Source: WTJD01 sp964225175
Lineage (GTDB): Bacteria > Pseudomonadota > Gammaproteobacteria > Xanthomonadales > SZUA-36
DNA length: 34,387 nucleotides
NCBI GenBank assembly: GCA_964225175.1
Contig: CAXQNK010000033.1
Span: 1-34,387, forward strand
Direction: 5' to 3'
Shown: in pieces, positions 24,950 through 32,638 of the stretch
How the letters are laid out: each line of letters starts with the position of its first letter
Numbering within the stretch: position 1 is the first letter of the stretch
The notes under the pieces: model-generated
What the model was told of the DNA's origin: nothing
The model's input: the letters and a program-made list of their open reading frames with translations, nothing else
Databases searched by the model: none
Translations under genes and position numbers: made by a program

Positions 24950-26782
24950 ATGTGCGGGATTGTCGCAGCAACAGCAAAGCGGGATGTGGTGGACATATTG
25001 ATGTCCGGGCTGCAGGCCCTGGAATACCGCGGTTACGACTCGGCCGGCTTGTCAGTGTTCTCCAGTGGGAAATTGAACAGGCGTCGAACGAAGGGCAAGG
25101 TCGCGGACCTTCGCGGATTGCTCGAGTCAGACCCCCTGGGTGGCATGTGCGGCATTGCGCATACGCGCTGGGCGACCCACGGCGCGCCCAGTACGCGAAA
25201 TGCCCACCCGATGGTGTCCGGAAGTCGGGTGGCCCTGGTCCATAACGGCATCATAGAGAATCACGAAGCCTTGCGAACGGCTCTGACTGACCAAGGTTAC
25301 GTGTTTGATTCCGACACCGACACCGAGGTCATCGTTCACCTCGTGGATAGCCTGATGTCTGAAGACCTGGACCTTTTCGGGGCGGTGCAGGCCGCGGTTA
25401 AACAGCTGAAAGGGGCGTATGCGATTGCTGCGATTTGCGTGGATGAACCGGGCCGGATTGTTGGCGCACGTGAGGGCAGCCCCATGGTTCTTGGCCTGGG
25501 CGGTGATGAGTTTTTCCTGGCCTCAGACATTTACCCGCTATTGCCCTTGACCAACTCGTTCATCTATCTCGAGGAAGGCGATGTCGTGGCCCTGGAGCAA
25601 GAGGGCTACACGATTCGAGATGCCGATGGACACGAGGCCGATCGCCCGACGCATGAGGCCGAGCTCAGCGCGGATTCCGTTCAACGCGGCAGCCACAGGC
25701 ATTACATGCTCAAGGAGATTTACGAGCAGCCGCAAGCTGTCGAGGATACGCTGGAGGGCCGCATTGGTCCCGATCGAGTGATGCCCAACATCTTTGGCGT
25801 CGGAGCAGAGGAGATCCTGTCTGCAGTGGACCATGTCCACATGGTGGCATGCGGCACGGCCTTTCATGCGGGCCTCGTGGCACGTTACCAGCTGGAACAG
25901 CTCGCCGGCATCCCTTGTACGGCGGAGGTGGCCAGCGAGTACCGTTACCGGCAACCCGTTGTGCCGCCCAATGCCCTGTTCGTGACGGTTTCCCAATCCG
26001 GGGAGACCGCGGATACCCTGGCGGCCCTGCGCCACGCGAAAGAAGCGGGTTACCTTGCGACCTTGGCGGTGTGCAACGTGCCGGAGAGTTCAATAGTCCG
26101 AGAGGCGGACCTGGTATTGATGACCCGGGCCGGACCTGAAATTGGAGTCGCTTCGACCAAGGCCTTCACTACCCAGTTGGTCGCGCTGGACCTCCTCGTG
26201 ATCGAGCTGGCTCGGCTCAAGGGCCTGGCGGACCATGCATACGCAGCAAGCGTGCGTGAATTGGCGCGCTTGCCGGGTGTGCTGCGTGATGCCCTCGAGC
26301 TCGACCACGAGATTGCTGCGCTCGCGGAAGAATTTGCTGATAAGCAACACGCCTTGTTCCTGGGGCGGGGCAGCCATTACCCCATTGCCATGGAGGGGGC
26401 GCTGAAGCTCAAGGAGATTTCATATATTCACGCCGAAGCATACGCCGCCGGCGAGCTGAAACATGGCCCGCTTGCGCTGGTGGATGACGAGATGCCGGTG
26501 GTGGCGGTGGCGCCCAATAATCGCCTGCTCGAAAAACTGGTGTCCAACATCGAAGAGGTGCGAGCGCGCGGTGGACAGCTTTACGTCATCGCGGACGCGG
26601 ACGCGCAAGCGCGCTTCAGTGATCGTCACGGCCGCCTGCTCAAGGTCAAAACGGGCGGCACCCTGATCGCCCCCATCGTGCTCACGATTCCGCTGCAGCT
26701 GTTGGCCTATCACGTGGCGGTTGCCCGCGGTACGGATGTCGATCAGCCCCGGAACCTCGCCAAATCAGTAACGGTGGAGTGA
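24950..26782 (+). CDS. glmS: Glutamine-fructose-6-phosphate aminotransferase (isomerizing)
   Basis: Makes glucosamine-6-phosphate from fructose-6-phosphate and glutamine, the first step of amino-sugar synthesis. The class II glutaminase domain begins with the exposed C2 nucleophile (MCGIVAAT) and contains YRGYDSAG, HTRWATHG and HNGIIENH; two SIS sugar-binding domains follow (CGTAFHAG, SQSGETADTLAALR, GRGSHYPIAMEGALKLKEIS). The C-terminal tail GTDVDQPRNLAKSVTVE is intact. 610 residues is normal. It lies 37 bases after glmU. The 3' end is the attTn7 target in many bacteria, and here it is duplicated downstream (see 27601-27777). Confidence 0.98.
   Translation: MCGIVAATAKRDVVDILMSGLQALEYRGYDSAGLSVFSSGKLNRRRTKGKVADLRGLLESDPLGGMCGIAHTRWATHGAPSTRNAHPMVSGSRVALVHNGIIENHEALRTALTDQGYVFDSDTDTEVIVHLVDSLMSEDLDLFGAVQAAVKQLKGAYAIAAICVDEPGRIVGAREGSPMVLGLGGDEFFLASDIYPLLPLTNSFIYLEEGDVVALEQEGYTIRDADGHEADRPTHEAELSADSVQRGSHRHYMLKEIYEQPQAVEDTLEGRIGPDRVMPNIFGVGAEEILSAVDHVHMVACGTAFHAGLVARYQLEQLAGIPCTAEVASEYRYRQPVVPPNALFVTVSQSGETADTLAALRHAKEAGYLATLAVCNVPESSIVREADLVLMTRAGPEIGVASTKAFTTQLVALDLLVIELARLKGLADHAYAASVRELARLPGVLRDALELDHEIAALAEEFADKQHALFLGRGSHYPIAMEGALKLKEISYIHAEAYAAGELKHGPLALVDDEMPVVAVAPNNRLLEKLVSNIEEVRARGGQLYVIADADAQARFSDRHGRLLKVKTGGTLIAPIVLTIPLQLLAYHVAVARGTDVDQPRNLAKSVTVE
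26690..26769 (+). repeat. glmS 3'-end repeat, copy 1 (intact gene)
   Basis: The block from CCGCTGCAGCTG to AAATCAGT matches 27685-27764 at 78 of 80 positions, offset by 995 bases. It codes for the end of GlmS and corresponds to the region bound by TnsD at attTn7. Confidence 0.9.
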
Positions 26783-26803
26783 CGCCAGCTCGGCAGCGGG
26801 TCG

Positions 26804-27523
26804 TTACCGCGCGGGTTGCAGTATGAACATCATGCCCGGTTTCAGGTCGCCTGGGCAGAGCCGGTAGAAACCGTTGATGGCCCCAAACAATGGCCGGGGT
26901 GGACGGCCCTCTACGTGACCGCTGTAACGATAGTCGAAGTAGTTCGTGTAAGAATAATCCCGCACTACGAAGTCCGCCTGGGCGGCAAATCGCAGCATTT
27001 CAGAGCGCGTGTATTCCCGAAAATGTCCGGGGTTTGAGTGGTCGGTCGGAAGTTCCTGGTAAGGGTTCTTTCCCACGAGTAACTGCAGACGCTTATGCAG
27101 CGCGGCTGCATTCGGGGTTTGCAGGTAAAGCCAGCCGGCATCATCCATGAGGGAGCGTATGAATCGCAGCACGGATGCCGGTGGCGCGAGCAGGTGCTCC
27201 ACCACTTCCGCGAAGAGAATGTGTTGGTACACGGGCAGATCGGCTCTCCACTTCTTTTTGCAGGTGCTGTGGTTCAGATCGAAGCACCAGTGTCTGCCGT
27301 GACGGGTCTCATGTTCCTCGCCGAAACCCAGCGTATCCACATGGGCGCCCAGATGTTCGGCCGCCATGGCGCTGAACGGGCTGCGCCCAATCTCCAGCAC
27401 CCGTTGCCCGGGTTCGTAGCGCTGCTCCAGGCTCGCCAGCAAGGAGGCGTAACGACGGGCATGGTAGTGCAGGTAACCGTTTTTCGGTTCGAGGCTCAGC
27501 TTTTGGCGAATGATTTTCTGCAT
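26804..27523 (-). CDS. Class I SAM-dependent methyltransferase between glmS and a glmS remnant
   Basis: A 239-residue methyltransferase of the Methyltransf_23 type: RVLEIGRSPFSAMAAEHLGA is motif I (41-60, with a less usual ending), LFAEVVEHLLAPPASVLRFI is the acidic motif and LYLQTPNAAALHKRL follows. The FREYTRSEMLRFAAQADFVV segment is typical of enzymes acting on sugar or lipid-linked substrates. Substrate unknown. It lies tail to tail with glmS, 21 bases from its stop, and its other flank is a truncated glmS copy, so it may be cargo of an insertion at the glmS attachment site. No clear ribosome site before its ATG. Confidence 0.8.
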   Translation of the reverse strand: MQKIIRQKLSLEPKNGYLHYHARRYASLLASLEQRYEPGQRVLEIGRSPFSAMAAEHLGAHVDTLGFGEEHETRHGRHWCFDLNHSTCKKKWRADLPVYQHILFAEVVEHLLAPPASVLRFIRSLMDDAGWLYLQTPNAAALHKRLQLLVGKNPYQELPTDHSNPGHFREYTRSEMLRFAAQADFVVRDYSYTNYFDYRYSGHVEGRPPRPLFGAINGFYRLCPGDLKPGMMFILQPAR

Positions 27524-27600
27524 AAGGCGGCTGCTTATTGCCGGTGGCTGCCGATTCCGGGCCGGTGCCCATCATGGCGGTGAACCCCTGCTTGTTCAAG

Positions 27601-27777
27601 TTCAGTGAGCATGGTATGGACCATGGCCGGCTGGTCGAGCTGGATACGGGGGGTGAATTATTGACGCCGGTGGTGCTGACTCTGCCGCTGCAGCTGTTGG
27701 CCTATCACGTGGGGGTTGCCCGCGGTACGGATGTCGATCAGCCCCGGAACCTCGCTAAATCAGTGACTGTGGAATAG
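27601..27777 (+). pseudogene. Truncated second glmS 3' end
   Basis: The frame from 27538 reads in phase through FSEHGMDHGRLVELDTGG to the end GTDVDQPRNLAKSVTVE and a TAG stop, paralleling the last 55 residues of GlmS with a 3-residue insertion; upstream of 27601 similarity stops. The last 90 coding bases differ from glmS at only 5 positions, while the 80 bases before them are only about 60% alike by my hand alignment. It lacks all catalytic parts and is a remnant or an attachment-site copy. A 79-residue ORF starting at 27538 could express it, but I see no ribosome site. Confidence 0.85.
27685..27764 (+). repeat. glmS 3'-end repeat, copy 2
   Basis: Matches 26690-26769 at 78 of 80 positions, including an uninterrupted 42-base identity. 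The direct repeats enclose about 0.9 kb with the methyltransferase gene, so recombination between them would remove it and leave one intact glmS. Confidence 0.9.
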
Positions 27778-27796
27778 ATTTCGCTACATAAAAGAC

Positions 27797-27847
27797 CCAC
27801 TAAAAAATTTAACGGTGGGATATGAAATCACTGTTACCACTAAAAAA
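27797..27847. repeat. AT-rich direct repeat pair with 40-base period
   Basis: CCACTAAAAAA occurs at 27797-27807 and again at 27837-27847. The first copy is also the left arm of an imperfect inverted repeat (CCCAC at 27796-27800 with GTGGG at 27815-27819). The segment starts about 20 bases after the glmS remnant and is much more AT-rich than its surroundings. It looks like the end of a mobile element, but no transposase accompanies it. Confidence 0.45.
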
Positions 27848-27865
27848 CTGACCCCTCCTCAACGG

Positions 27866-27884
27866 TCTCCAAAACGATTGGAGA
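27866..27884. repeat. Short inverted repeat
   Basis: TCTCCAA and TTGGAGA form a perfect 7-bp stem around AACGA. No T-tract follows, so it is not a typical terminator. It lies in the gene-free stretch between the glmS remnant and exbD. Confidence 0.4.
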
Positions 27885-28019
27885 GGTTGGAATATATTTA
27901 GCAATGACATCTCAATGGAATGTCCTCTGAACCTGGGACTGGCGAAACCTGCGGTGTTTGAGTAAGCTGACGGCCCGGTCAGGCCAATCGCGGTGGCCGG
28001 CAAAAAGAGTCAAGGAACT

Positions 28020-28424
28020 ATGCGCAGAAAACACAAAGCCGAAGACGAAGCGGAAATCAACATCACGCCGATGTTGGATATTGTCTTCATTATGCTCATC
28101 TTCTTCATCGTGACGACCTCTTTCATCAAGGAGAAAGGTCTGGAAGTGTCCCGGCCGTCCAACTCCCCGCCCCAACAGGTGGAGCAGAAGAAAGGTCCGA
28201 TCGTGATCAAGATCGATGGCAACAGCAACATCACCCTCAAGGGCAGAATGCTGGAACGAAAGGCCGTGCAGGCCAACCTGGAGCGAGAGAAAGCGGAAAA
28301 GCCTGAATCGCCGCTCATCGTGGCAGCACATCCGGATGCAGAGACTGATGCACTGGTCACCGTCCTCGATGCTGCCGATGCCGTAGGTGTCGTGGGCGTA
28401 AGCGTGGCGACACAGTCTCTCTGA
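28020..28424 (+). CDS. exbD: ExbD/TolR family biopolymer transport protein
   Basis: ExbD proteins form, with ExbB, the proton-driven motor that powers TonB-dependent uptake. This 134-residue protein has the usual build: a short cytoplasmic start (EAEINITPMLD), one membrane helix (about 19-37) with the essential aspartate D20, and a periplasmic domain (VIKIDGNSNITLKG and VVGVSVATQSL). The ATG at 28020 is preferred to the frame opening at 27993, because AAGGA lies 4 bases before it and the N-terminus then matches the family. Neither exbB nor tonB is adjacent; upstream is the repeat-rich junction after the glmS remnant. An intrinsic terminator follows. Confidence 0.92.
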   Translation: MRRKHKAEDEAEINITPMLDIVFIMLIFFIVTTSFIKEKGLEVSRPSNSPPQQVEQKKGPIVIKIDGNSNITLKGRMLERKAVQANLEREKAEKPESPLIVAAHPDAETDALVTVLDAADAVGVVGVSVATQSL

Positions 28425-28451
28425 CCCGGTCACAGACAGGCAGAAATAACA

Positions 28452-28473
28452 AGCCGCCCACGGGCGGCTTTTT
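28452..28473 (+). terminator. Intrinsic terminator of exbD
   Basis: AGCCGCC and GGCGGCT pair perfectly around CACG and are followed by a run of five T. It lies 28 bases after the exbD stop, so exbD appears to end its transcription unit. Confidence 0.85.
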
Positions 28474-28562
28474 GCTGTTCAGGACAGGCGAAGCGGGATT
28501 GATTAGGATGGCACTATGAATGTCTCAGAATCAAAGATGTGGTCAATGACCGCGGGGTCCGG

Positions 28563-29525
28563 ATGCTGTTGAATCGAGGCGTTTTTCTGGATCTCGGGTC
28601 GGTGGACAATGGCGACCTTGATCTGGAACCCCTATCCAGCGTGCTGCCGCACTGGTCATGGCATGATTCGACTGCGCCTCGTCAAGTCAATCAGCGGATG
28701 ACAGATGCTGAAGTGGTGGTCAGCAACAAAGTGATGCTGGATCGTGATGTCCTGGCGTCAGCCAGGCAACTCAAATTGGTTACTGTTGCAGCGACCGGCA
28801 CCAACAACGTGGACCTCTCGGCCTGCCAGGATTTGGGAATCATGGTGTGCAATGCGCGCGACTATGCGACCGAAGCGGTGGCGCAGCATACCCTGGGGCT
28901 GATCCTGAACCTGCTGACCGGGCAGCCCTTTTACCGTGACAGGGTGCGCGCAGGTGAGTGGTCATCCGCTCGGCAATTTTGCCTGTTTGATCGCCCCATC
29001 AGGCAGGCAGCCGGGCTTAATCTCGGCATTGTGGGCCATGGCGTGCTGGGCGCGCGCGTGGCAGAGCTGGCGCGTTGCCTTGGCATGAATGTGCTGATAT
29101 CCGAAAGGCAGGGCCAAAATCTGCGCCCCGAGCGTCATGCTTTTGATGACGTCGTCGCCCACGCAGACGTTATCAGTATTCATTGCCCATTGACCGAGGA
29201 AACAGAGGGATTGTTCGATGCTGCTGTCATGCGGCGCATGAAGCGGTCGGCCTTGCTCATCAACACGGCACGAGGGGGCATTGTCGACGAACAGGATTTG
29301 GCAGATTGTCTGCGCCAGGGTGAGATCGCGGGCGCGGGCATTGACGTTCTCAGCGTGGAGCCGCCCCCGCCGGAGCATCCGCTGCTCGCCGTGGATATTC
29401 CCAACCTGCTTCTCACTCCACACAATGCCTGGGCAACGCGAGACACCCGCCAGGCCCTCGTTGAACAGATTGCAAGGATGATTCGGGCCTATGAGCGGGA
29501 TCAGCCCTTCAATCGGGTGGTGTGA
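28563..29525 (+). CDS. D-2-hydroxyacid dehydrogenase (hydroxypyruvate/glycerate dehydrogenase type)
   Basis: An NAD(P)-dependent reductase of 2-keto acids, 320 residues from the ATG at 28563. The nucleotide fold has GIVGHGVLGARV (Rossmann GxGxxG, G158-G163). The catalytic set is R237 in INTARGGIVDE, E266 in SVEPPPPEHP and H287 in LTPHNAW. VAATGTNNVDL and YATEAVAQHTLGLIL are substrate-domain landmarks shared with glycerate/hydroxypyruvate reductases. The frame is open from a GTG at 28539, but GCGGGG lies just before the ATG at 28563 and the family N-terminus begins near GVFLDLGSVD. Its role may be glyoxylate/hydroxypyruvate reduction; the exact substrate is not certain. Confidence 0.87.
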   Translation: MLLNRGVFLDLGSVDNGDLDLEPLSSVLPHWSWHDSTAPRQVNQRMTDAEVVVSNKVMLDRDVLASARQLKLVTVAATGTNNVDLSACQDLGIMVCNARDYATEAVAQHTLGLILNLLTGQPFYRDRVRAGEWSSARQFCLFDRPIRQAAGLNLGIVGHGVLGARVAELARCLGMNVLISERQGQNLRPERHAFDDVVAHADVISIHCPLTEETEGLFDAAVMRRMKRSALLINTARGGIVDEQDLADCLRQGEIAGAGIDVLSVEPPPPEHPLLAVDIPNLLLTPHNAWATRDTRQALVEQIARMIRAYERDQPFNRVV

Positions 29526-29543
29526 GCGAGGCCAGGGGGCGAT

Positions 29544-29840
29544 TTATTTCTGCGGCTTGAAACTCCGGACCTGGTGACCCAGGCGTCGGGCTATCAGCTG
29601 TTCCGGGTCCTGGTCTGCTGGCAGCTGCAGGTGGTATCCGTTTTTATTCAGATTCTCCAAAACGGTATGGATATCCTCCTGGGCAAGCTTTTCACGCCGG
29701 GTGAGGTCAAGTTCCATGACCCGCTCAGCGGGCTCAAACATTTCCCGAAGCACTGAGGGTATGTCGTCCCAGGACCTGTTCTGGGCGAGATAAAGGTAGG
29801 TGTACTCCTTTCGTTCAGAGCGAAAAACCGAGCAGCGCAT
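29544..29840 (-). CDS. ycgL: YcgL domain protein
   Basis: A 98-residue protein matching the YcgL family of gammaproteobacteria: CSVFRSERKEYTYLYLA at the start, then DIPSVLREMF, ELDLTRREKLAQEDIHTVLENL and GYHLQLP, in the same order as in E. coli YcgL. Biochemical function is not known. The ATG has a strong GGAGGA site about 5 bases upstream. It is convergent with the dehydrogenase gene, with 18 bases between the two stops, and lies downstream of the rhomboid protease gene on the same strand. Confidence 0.88.
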   Translation of the reverse strand: MRCSVFRSERKEYTYLYLAQNRSWDDIPSVLREMFEPAERVMELDLTRREKLAQEDIHTVLENLNKNGYHLQLPADQDPEQLIARRLGHQVRSFKPQK

Positions 29841-29911
29841 CGTTCCTCCGGCAGTTTTGAGAAGAGTTCATGTCGATTTGTCAGCATTATTAAAGGTCAC
29901 GGATGGCCGAG

Positions 29912-30547
29912 TCATCGGCGTTTCCAGGTCATGCCGGGGCGCCAACCCCAGGACCAAAGCACAATAGCGCCGAAGAACAGGCCACCCAGGTGTGCGAAGT
30001 GAGCGATTTGAGGCATGGCGTTGGTGATCCCAAACAGCAGCTCCACGCCTCCGTAAATGAGCACAAACCACTTGGCCTTGATGGGCACCGGCAAGAAGAG
30101 CAGCATGATCCTGTTTTCCGGCCAGGTGACTCCATAGGCCAGCAACAAGCCGAACACCGCGCCGGATGCACCGATGGTTGGGTAAAAAGTGCCGCTGAGC
30201 TGTTGTACCAGCAATTGTGTTGCACCTGCCCCGATGATGCAGACGAAATAATAGAGCGCAAAGGGTTTGCTGCCCCAGACCCGCTCCAGGGATACGCCGA
30301 ACATCCACAGCGCGAACATGTTGAAAAACAGGTGATTGAAGCCGCCATGAAGAAATCCATAGCTGACCACCTGCCAGGGCTCGAAGCGACCGCTTTGCAG
30401 TGGCCACAGTGCCATCGAGGGCGGCAGGGTGCCGCTCAGGTACAAGACTGCGCAGGCGACAATAATCATGATGGAAATCGGGGGTTGCGTGACGCGTTTG
30501 CCGACTCGTTCGTTCAATGCGATGCTCCAGAAACGGTCTGTTGCCAA
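29912..30547 (-). CDS. Rhomboid family intramembrane serine protease
   Basis: A 211-residue membrane protease with about six transmembrane helices. The catalytic dyad is S128 in GASGAVFG and H186 in AHFAHLGG; the oxyanion-site Asn is in HLFFNMFALWMFG (N76), and VSYGFLHGGFNHL is the family loop. It cuts membrane proteins within helices; natural substrates are unknown. The start is uncertain: the only start-like codon near the open-frame beginning is TTG at 30547 with no clear ribosome site, while an internal start could trim the N-terminus. A 19-base imperfect palindrome lies just upstream. Confidence 0.9.
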   Translation of the reverse strand: MATDRFWSIALNERVGKRVTQPPISIMIIVACAVLYLSGTLPPSMALWPLQSGRFEPWQVVSYGFLHGGFNHLFFNMFALWMFGVSLERVWGSKPFALYYFVCIIGAGATQLLVQQLSGTFYPTIGASGAVFGLLLAYGVTWPENRIMLLFLPVPIKAKWFVLIYGGVELLFGITNAMPQIAHFAHLGGLFFGAIVLWSWGWRPGMTWKRR

Positions 30548-30560
30548 TGAGTTGGCCTGA

Positions 30561-30579
30561 TGATCTGAATTTCAGGTCA
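30561..30579. promoter_or_regulatory. 19-bp imperfect palindrome between divergent genes
   Basis: TGATCTGAATTTCAGGTCA is symmetric at 8 of 9 base pairs about the central T. It lies 14 bases before the rhomboid start and upstream of the BPSS1780-like gene, so it could be an operator for either. The regulator is unknown. A -10-like TACAAT at 30599-30604 lies nearby for the + strand gene, without a clear -35. Confidence 0.35.
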
Positions 30580-30714
30580 ACGGATTGTATTTCAAGCTTA
30601 CAATAGGGCGTGCGTTCCCAGGCTTGCCACGCCTGTAATAGGATAGCAGAGTCAATTTCTCAGGCGGGGCCAGCGAATGCTGATAAGTCTCGCCCGATGA
30701 GGAGAGAGTCAACC

Positions 30715-31563
30715 ATGAAGCCTTCAATACCGAAGCCCCGAGTGCTTCCAGCAGTCCGTGGCCTGGGCTGGGTTTCTGTCGCACTGATGCTGCTGCGGGC
30801 TCAGCCATTGCGAATGCTGCTGCTCGGGCTGGTTCTGCAATTGCTTGCAGGCTTGATGCAACTTGGCCCCTTGGGTGTTTTATTTGTTCTGTCCGTGCCC
30901 GCATTGAGTGCGGGGATGATGCTGGCCTGGCACACGGTAGCCTCGGGCTCGATACCCCAGCTGTCAATGCTTTTTCGGGCCTTTACGCAACCCGACCGTT
31001 TGCTGCGTTTAGTGCTGCTGGGCGCACTGGTTCTCGGCGTTGCGATGGTATCTGTGATGTTCTCGCTCTCGGGTCTGATCGCCGGGCTGGACGCGCAGAC
31101 ACTGCAGGAATTGGAACAAGGCCAGATCGAACGCCTGTTTCTCGAACATCCGGAGGAGCTGCAGCGTTCTCTGCTGGCCATGATGCTGGCTCTCGCTGTC
31201 AGCGGCACCATCAGTTATTTTGCTGTTCCGCTGATCTGGTTCATGGACCTGCGCTTGTGGAGGGCTGTCCTGATCGGCCTGCGTGGTTTGCTCGGGAATT
31301 GGCGCGCATTTCTGCTCATGGGCGTGATGCTGGCCCTCCTGGCCCTGCCGGTTGTCATTATGTACACACTGGTATCTACGCTCAACGCCACGGGTTCACC
31401 CCTGGCTGCCCTGGGCGGCACGCTGATGATGTTCCTGGTTGCGCTGTATCAGCTGGTGGTGCTGGCCACGCAGTACGTTGCATTTGCTGAAGTATTCGGC
31501 CTGGCTTCGGACAATTCCTCGGGGGGCATCGACAATGACCGGGACGGTCAACTGGTGGCTTGA
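30715..31563 (+). CDS. BPSS1780-like integral membrane protein
   Basis: A 282-residue membrane protein of unknown function with about five or six hydrophobic segments and a short acidic C-terminal tail. The pattern (an N-terminal GLGWVSVALMLLRAQPLRMLL, then a segment rich in Pro, Gly and Leu, and a soluble insert near Gln/Glu-rich LEQGQIERLF) resembles the BPSS1780 family. The frame opens at 30610, but the ATG at 30715 is chosen for the GAGGAGAGAG just upstream. The 3' end overlaps the convergent tatC end by 16 bases. Confidence 0.7.
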   Translation: MKPSIPKPRVLPAVRGLGWVSVALMLLRAQPLRMLLLGLVLQLLAGLMQLGPLGVLFVLSVPALSAGMMLAWHTVASGSIPQLSMLFRAFTQPDRLLRLVLLGALVLGVAMVSVMFSLSGLIAGLDAQTLQELEQGQIERLFLEHPEELQRSLLAMMLALAVSGTISYFAVPLIWFMDLRLWRAVLIGLRGLLGNWRAFLLMGVMLALLALPVVIMYTLVSTLNATGSPLAALGGTLMMFLVALYQLVVLATQYVAFAEVFGLASDNSSGGIDNDRDGQLVA

Positions 31564-32315
31564 TCACCGTCGGCATCCGACTGCCGCTCGGGGAGCAGGA
31601 TTTTTGAGAAAAAAATGCCAATCTCAAACAGCAGCCACATGGGCAAGGCGAGCAATGTTTGTGAAATCACATCGGGTGGAGTCAGCAGCATGCCCAGGGC
31701 GAACGCCCCAACGATGACGTAAGGCCTCGCGCCTGAGAGTTGGTCGGTGTTGACCAGCCCGGTCGCCACCAGGATGATCGTCGCTATCGGCACTTCGAAC
31801 GTAATCCCGAAAGCAAGAAATAGCGTGATCACAAAATCCAGGTATCGACTGATGTCGGTCATTACGGAGACGCCCTCAGGCGCTACCCGGGACATAAAGC
31901 CGAACACGAGGGGGAACACTACGAAATAAGCAAACGCGCAGCCGAGATAAAAGAGGAACACGGACGAGAACAGCAAGGGCTTGGCCAGGCGTTTCTCATG
32001 GCGAAACAGTGCCGGCGCTACGAACGCCCAGAGTTGGTACAGGACGATTGGCATGGCGGTGATCAGTGAGAGCAGCAAGGCCAGCTTGAAAGGCGCCAGG
32101 AAGGGGGATGCCACGTCAATGGCAATCATACTGCTGCCCTCGGGCAAAGTGGCCAGCATGGGCGTCGCGAGCAGGTTGTAAAGCTTCCGGGAGAAAGGCA
32201 GCAGGCACAGGAGCACGAGCAGTACCGCAAAACTCGCTTTGATCAGTCGACTGCGCAGTTCGACCAGGTGTTCAAGAAAAGTCTGCTCGCGATCGGTTTC
32301 CGGTAACTCGCTCAT
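31548..32315 (-). CDS. tatC: Sec-independent protein translocase TatC
   Basis: TatC (255 aa) is the six-helix receptor that binds twin-arginine signals of folded proteins. It shows FLEHLVELRSRLIKA at the N-terminus, VLYQLWAFVAPALFRHEKR (first periplasmic/cytoplasmic signature) and LTPPDVISQTLLALPMWLLFEIGIF near the end. Its ATG overlaps the tatB stop by 4 bases, as is usual in tatABC operons. The DUF1501 protein elsewhere in the window carries a Tat signal that it could receive. Confidence 0.96.
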   Translation of the reverse strand: MSELPETDREQTFLEHLVELRSRLIKASFAVLLVLLCLLPFSRKLYNLLATPMLATLPEGSSMIAIDVASPFLAPFKLALLLSLITAMPIVLYQLWAFVAPALFRHEKRLAKPLLFSSVFLFYLGCAFAYFVVFPLVFGFMSRVAPEGVSVMTDISRYLDFVITLFLAFGITFEVPIATIILVATGLVNTDQLSGARPYVIVGAFALGMLLTPPDVISQTLLALPMWLLFEIGIFFSKILLPERQSDADGDQATS

Positions 32316-32623
32316 GAGGCTTTGGGTGGCGTGTCTTCCGGCCCCGTTGGTTCTTGACCATGCGAGCTGCCTGCGGGTTCCTGAATCTCGTTCAACTGGC
32401 TTGATACTTCATCGAGCTCACGTTTTACCGACTGGATTGACTGGTTCATTTCTGCAGCGGACAGTTCCGCCTCGAGGGTGCGCCTCAGGGCAAACCAGCT
32501 GGTGCGGGCTTTGCGCACGAAGCCGCCGACAGTTCTCGCAACCTTTGGCAGGCGTTCTGGACCCAGCACCATGAGACTGATAACCGCAAGGAGGAAAATC
32601 TCCGTGAATCCAACGTCGAACAT
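32312..32623 (-). CDS. tatB: Sec-independent protein translocase TatB
   Basis: TatB (103 aa) works with TatC in the signal-binding complex. A short membrane helix (FTEIFLLAVISLMVLGPERLP, 6-26, with the conserved E8 and the GPERLP hinge) is followed by an amphipathic helix and a charged, disordered tail. Located between tatA (15 bases upstream) and tatC (4-base overlap). Confidence 0.94.
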   Translation of the reverse strand: MFDVGFTEIFLLAVISLMVLGPERLPKVARTVGGFVRKARTSWFALRRTLEAELSAAEMNQSIQSVKRELDEVSSQLNEIQEPAGSSHGQEPTGPEDTPPKAS

Positions 32624-32638
32624 AGTGGTCGTTTGTGC

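Noticed and set aside
27809..28003. 64-codon - strand open frame in the junction upstream of exbD
   Set aside because: No ribosome site and no recognisable features; it spans the AT-rich repeats.
26783..28019. A complete Tn7-like transposon at the glmS site
   Set aside because: No tnsABCD-like gene and no recognisable Tn7 end repeats in the window; only the attachment region is duplicated.
29903..30550. 215-codon + strand open frame opposite the rhomboid gene
   Set aside because: Antisense shadow; the opposite strand has a complete rhomboid active site.
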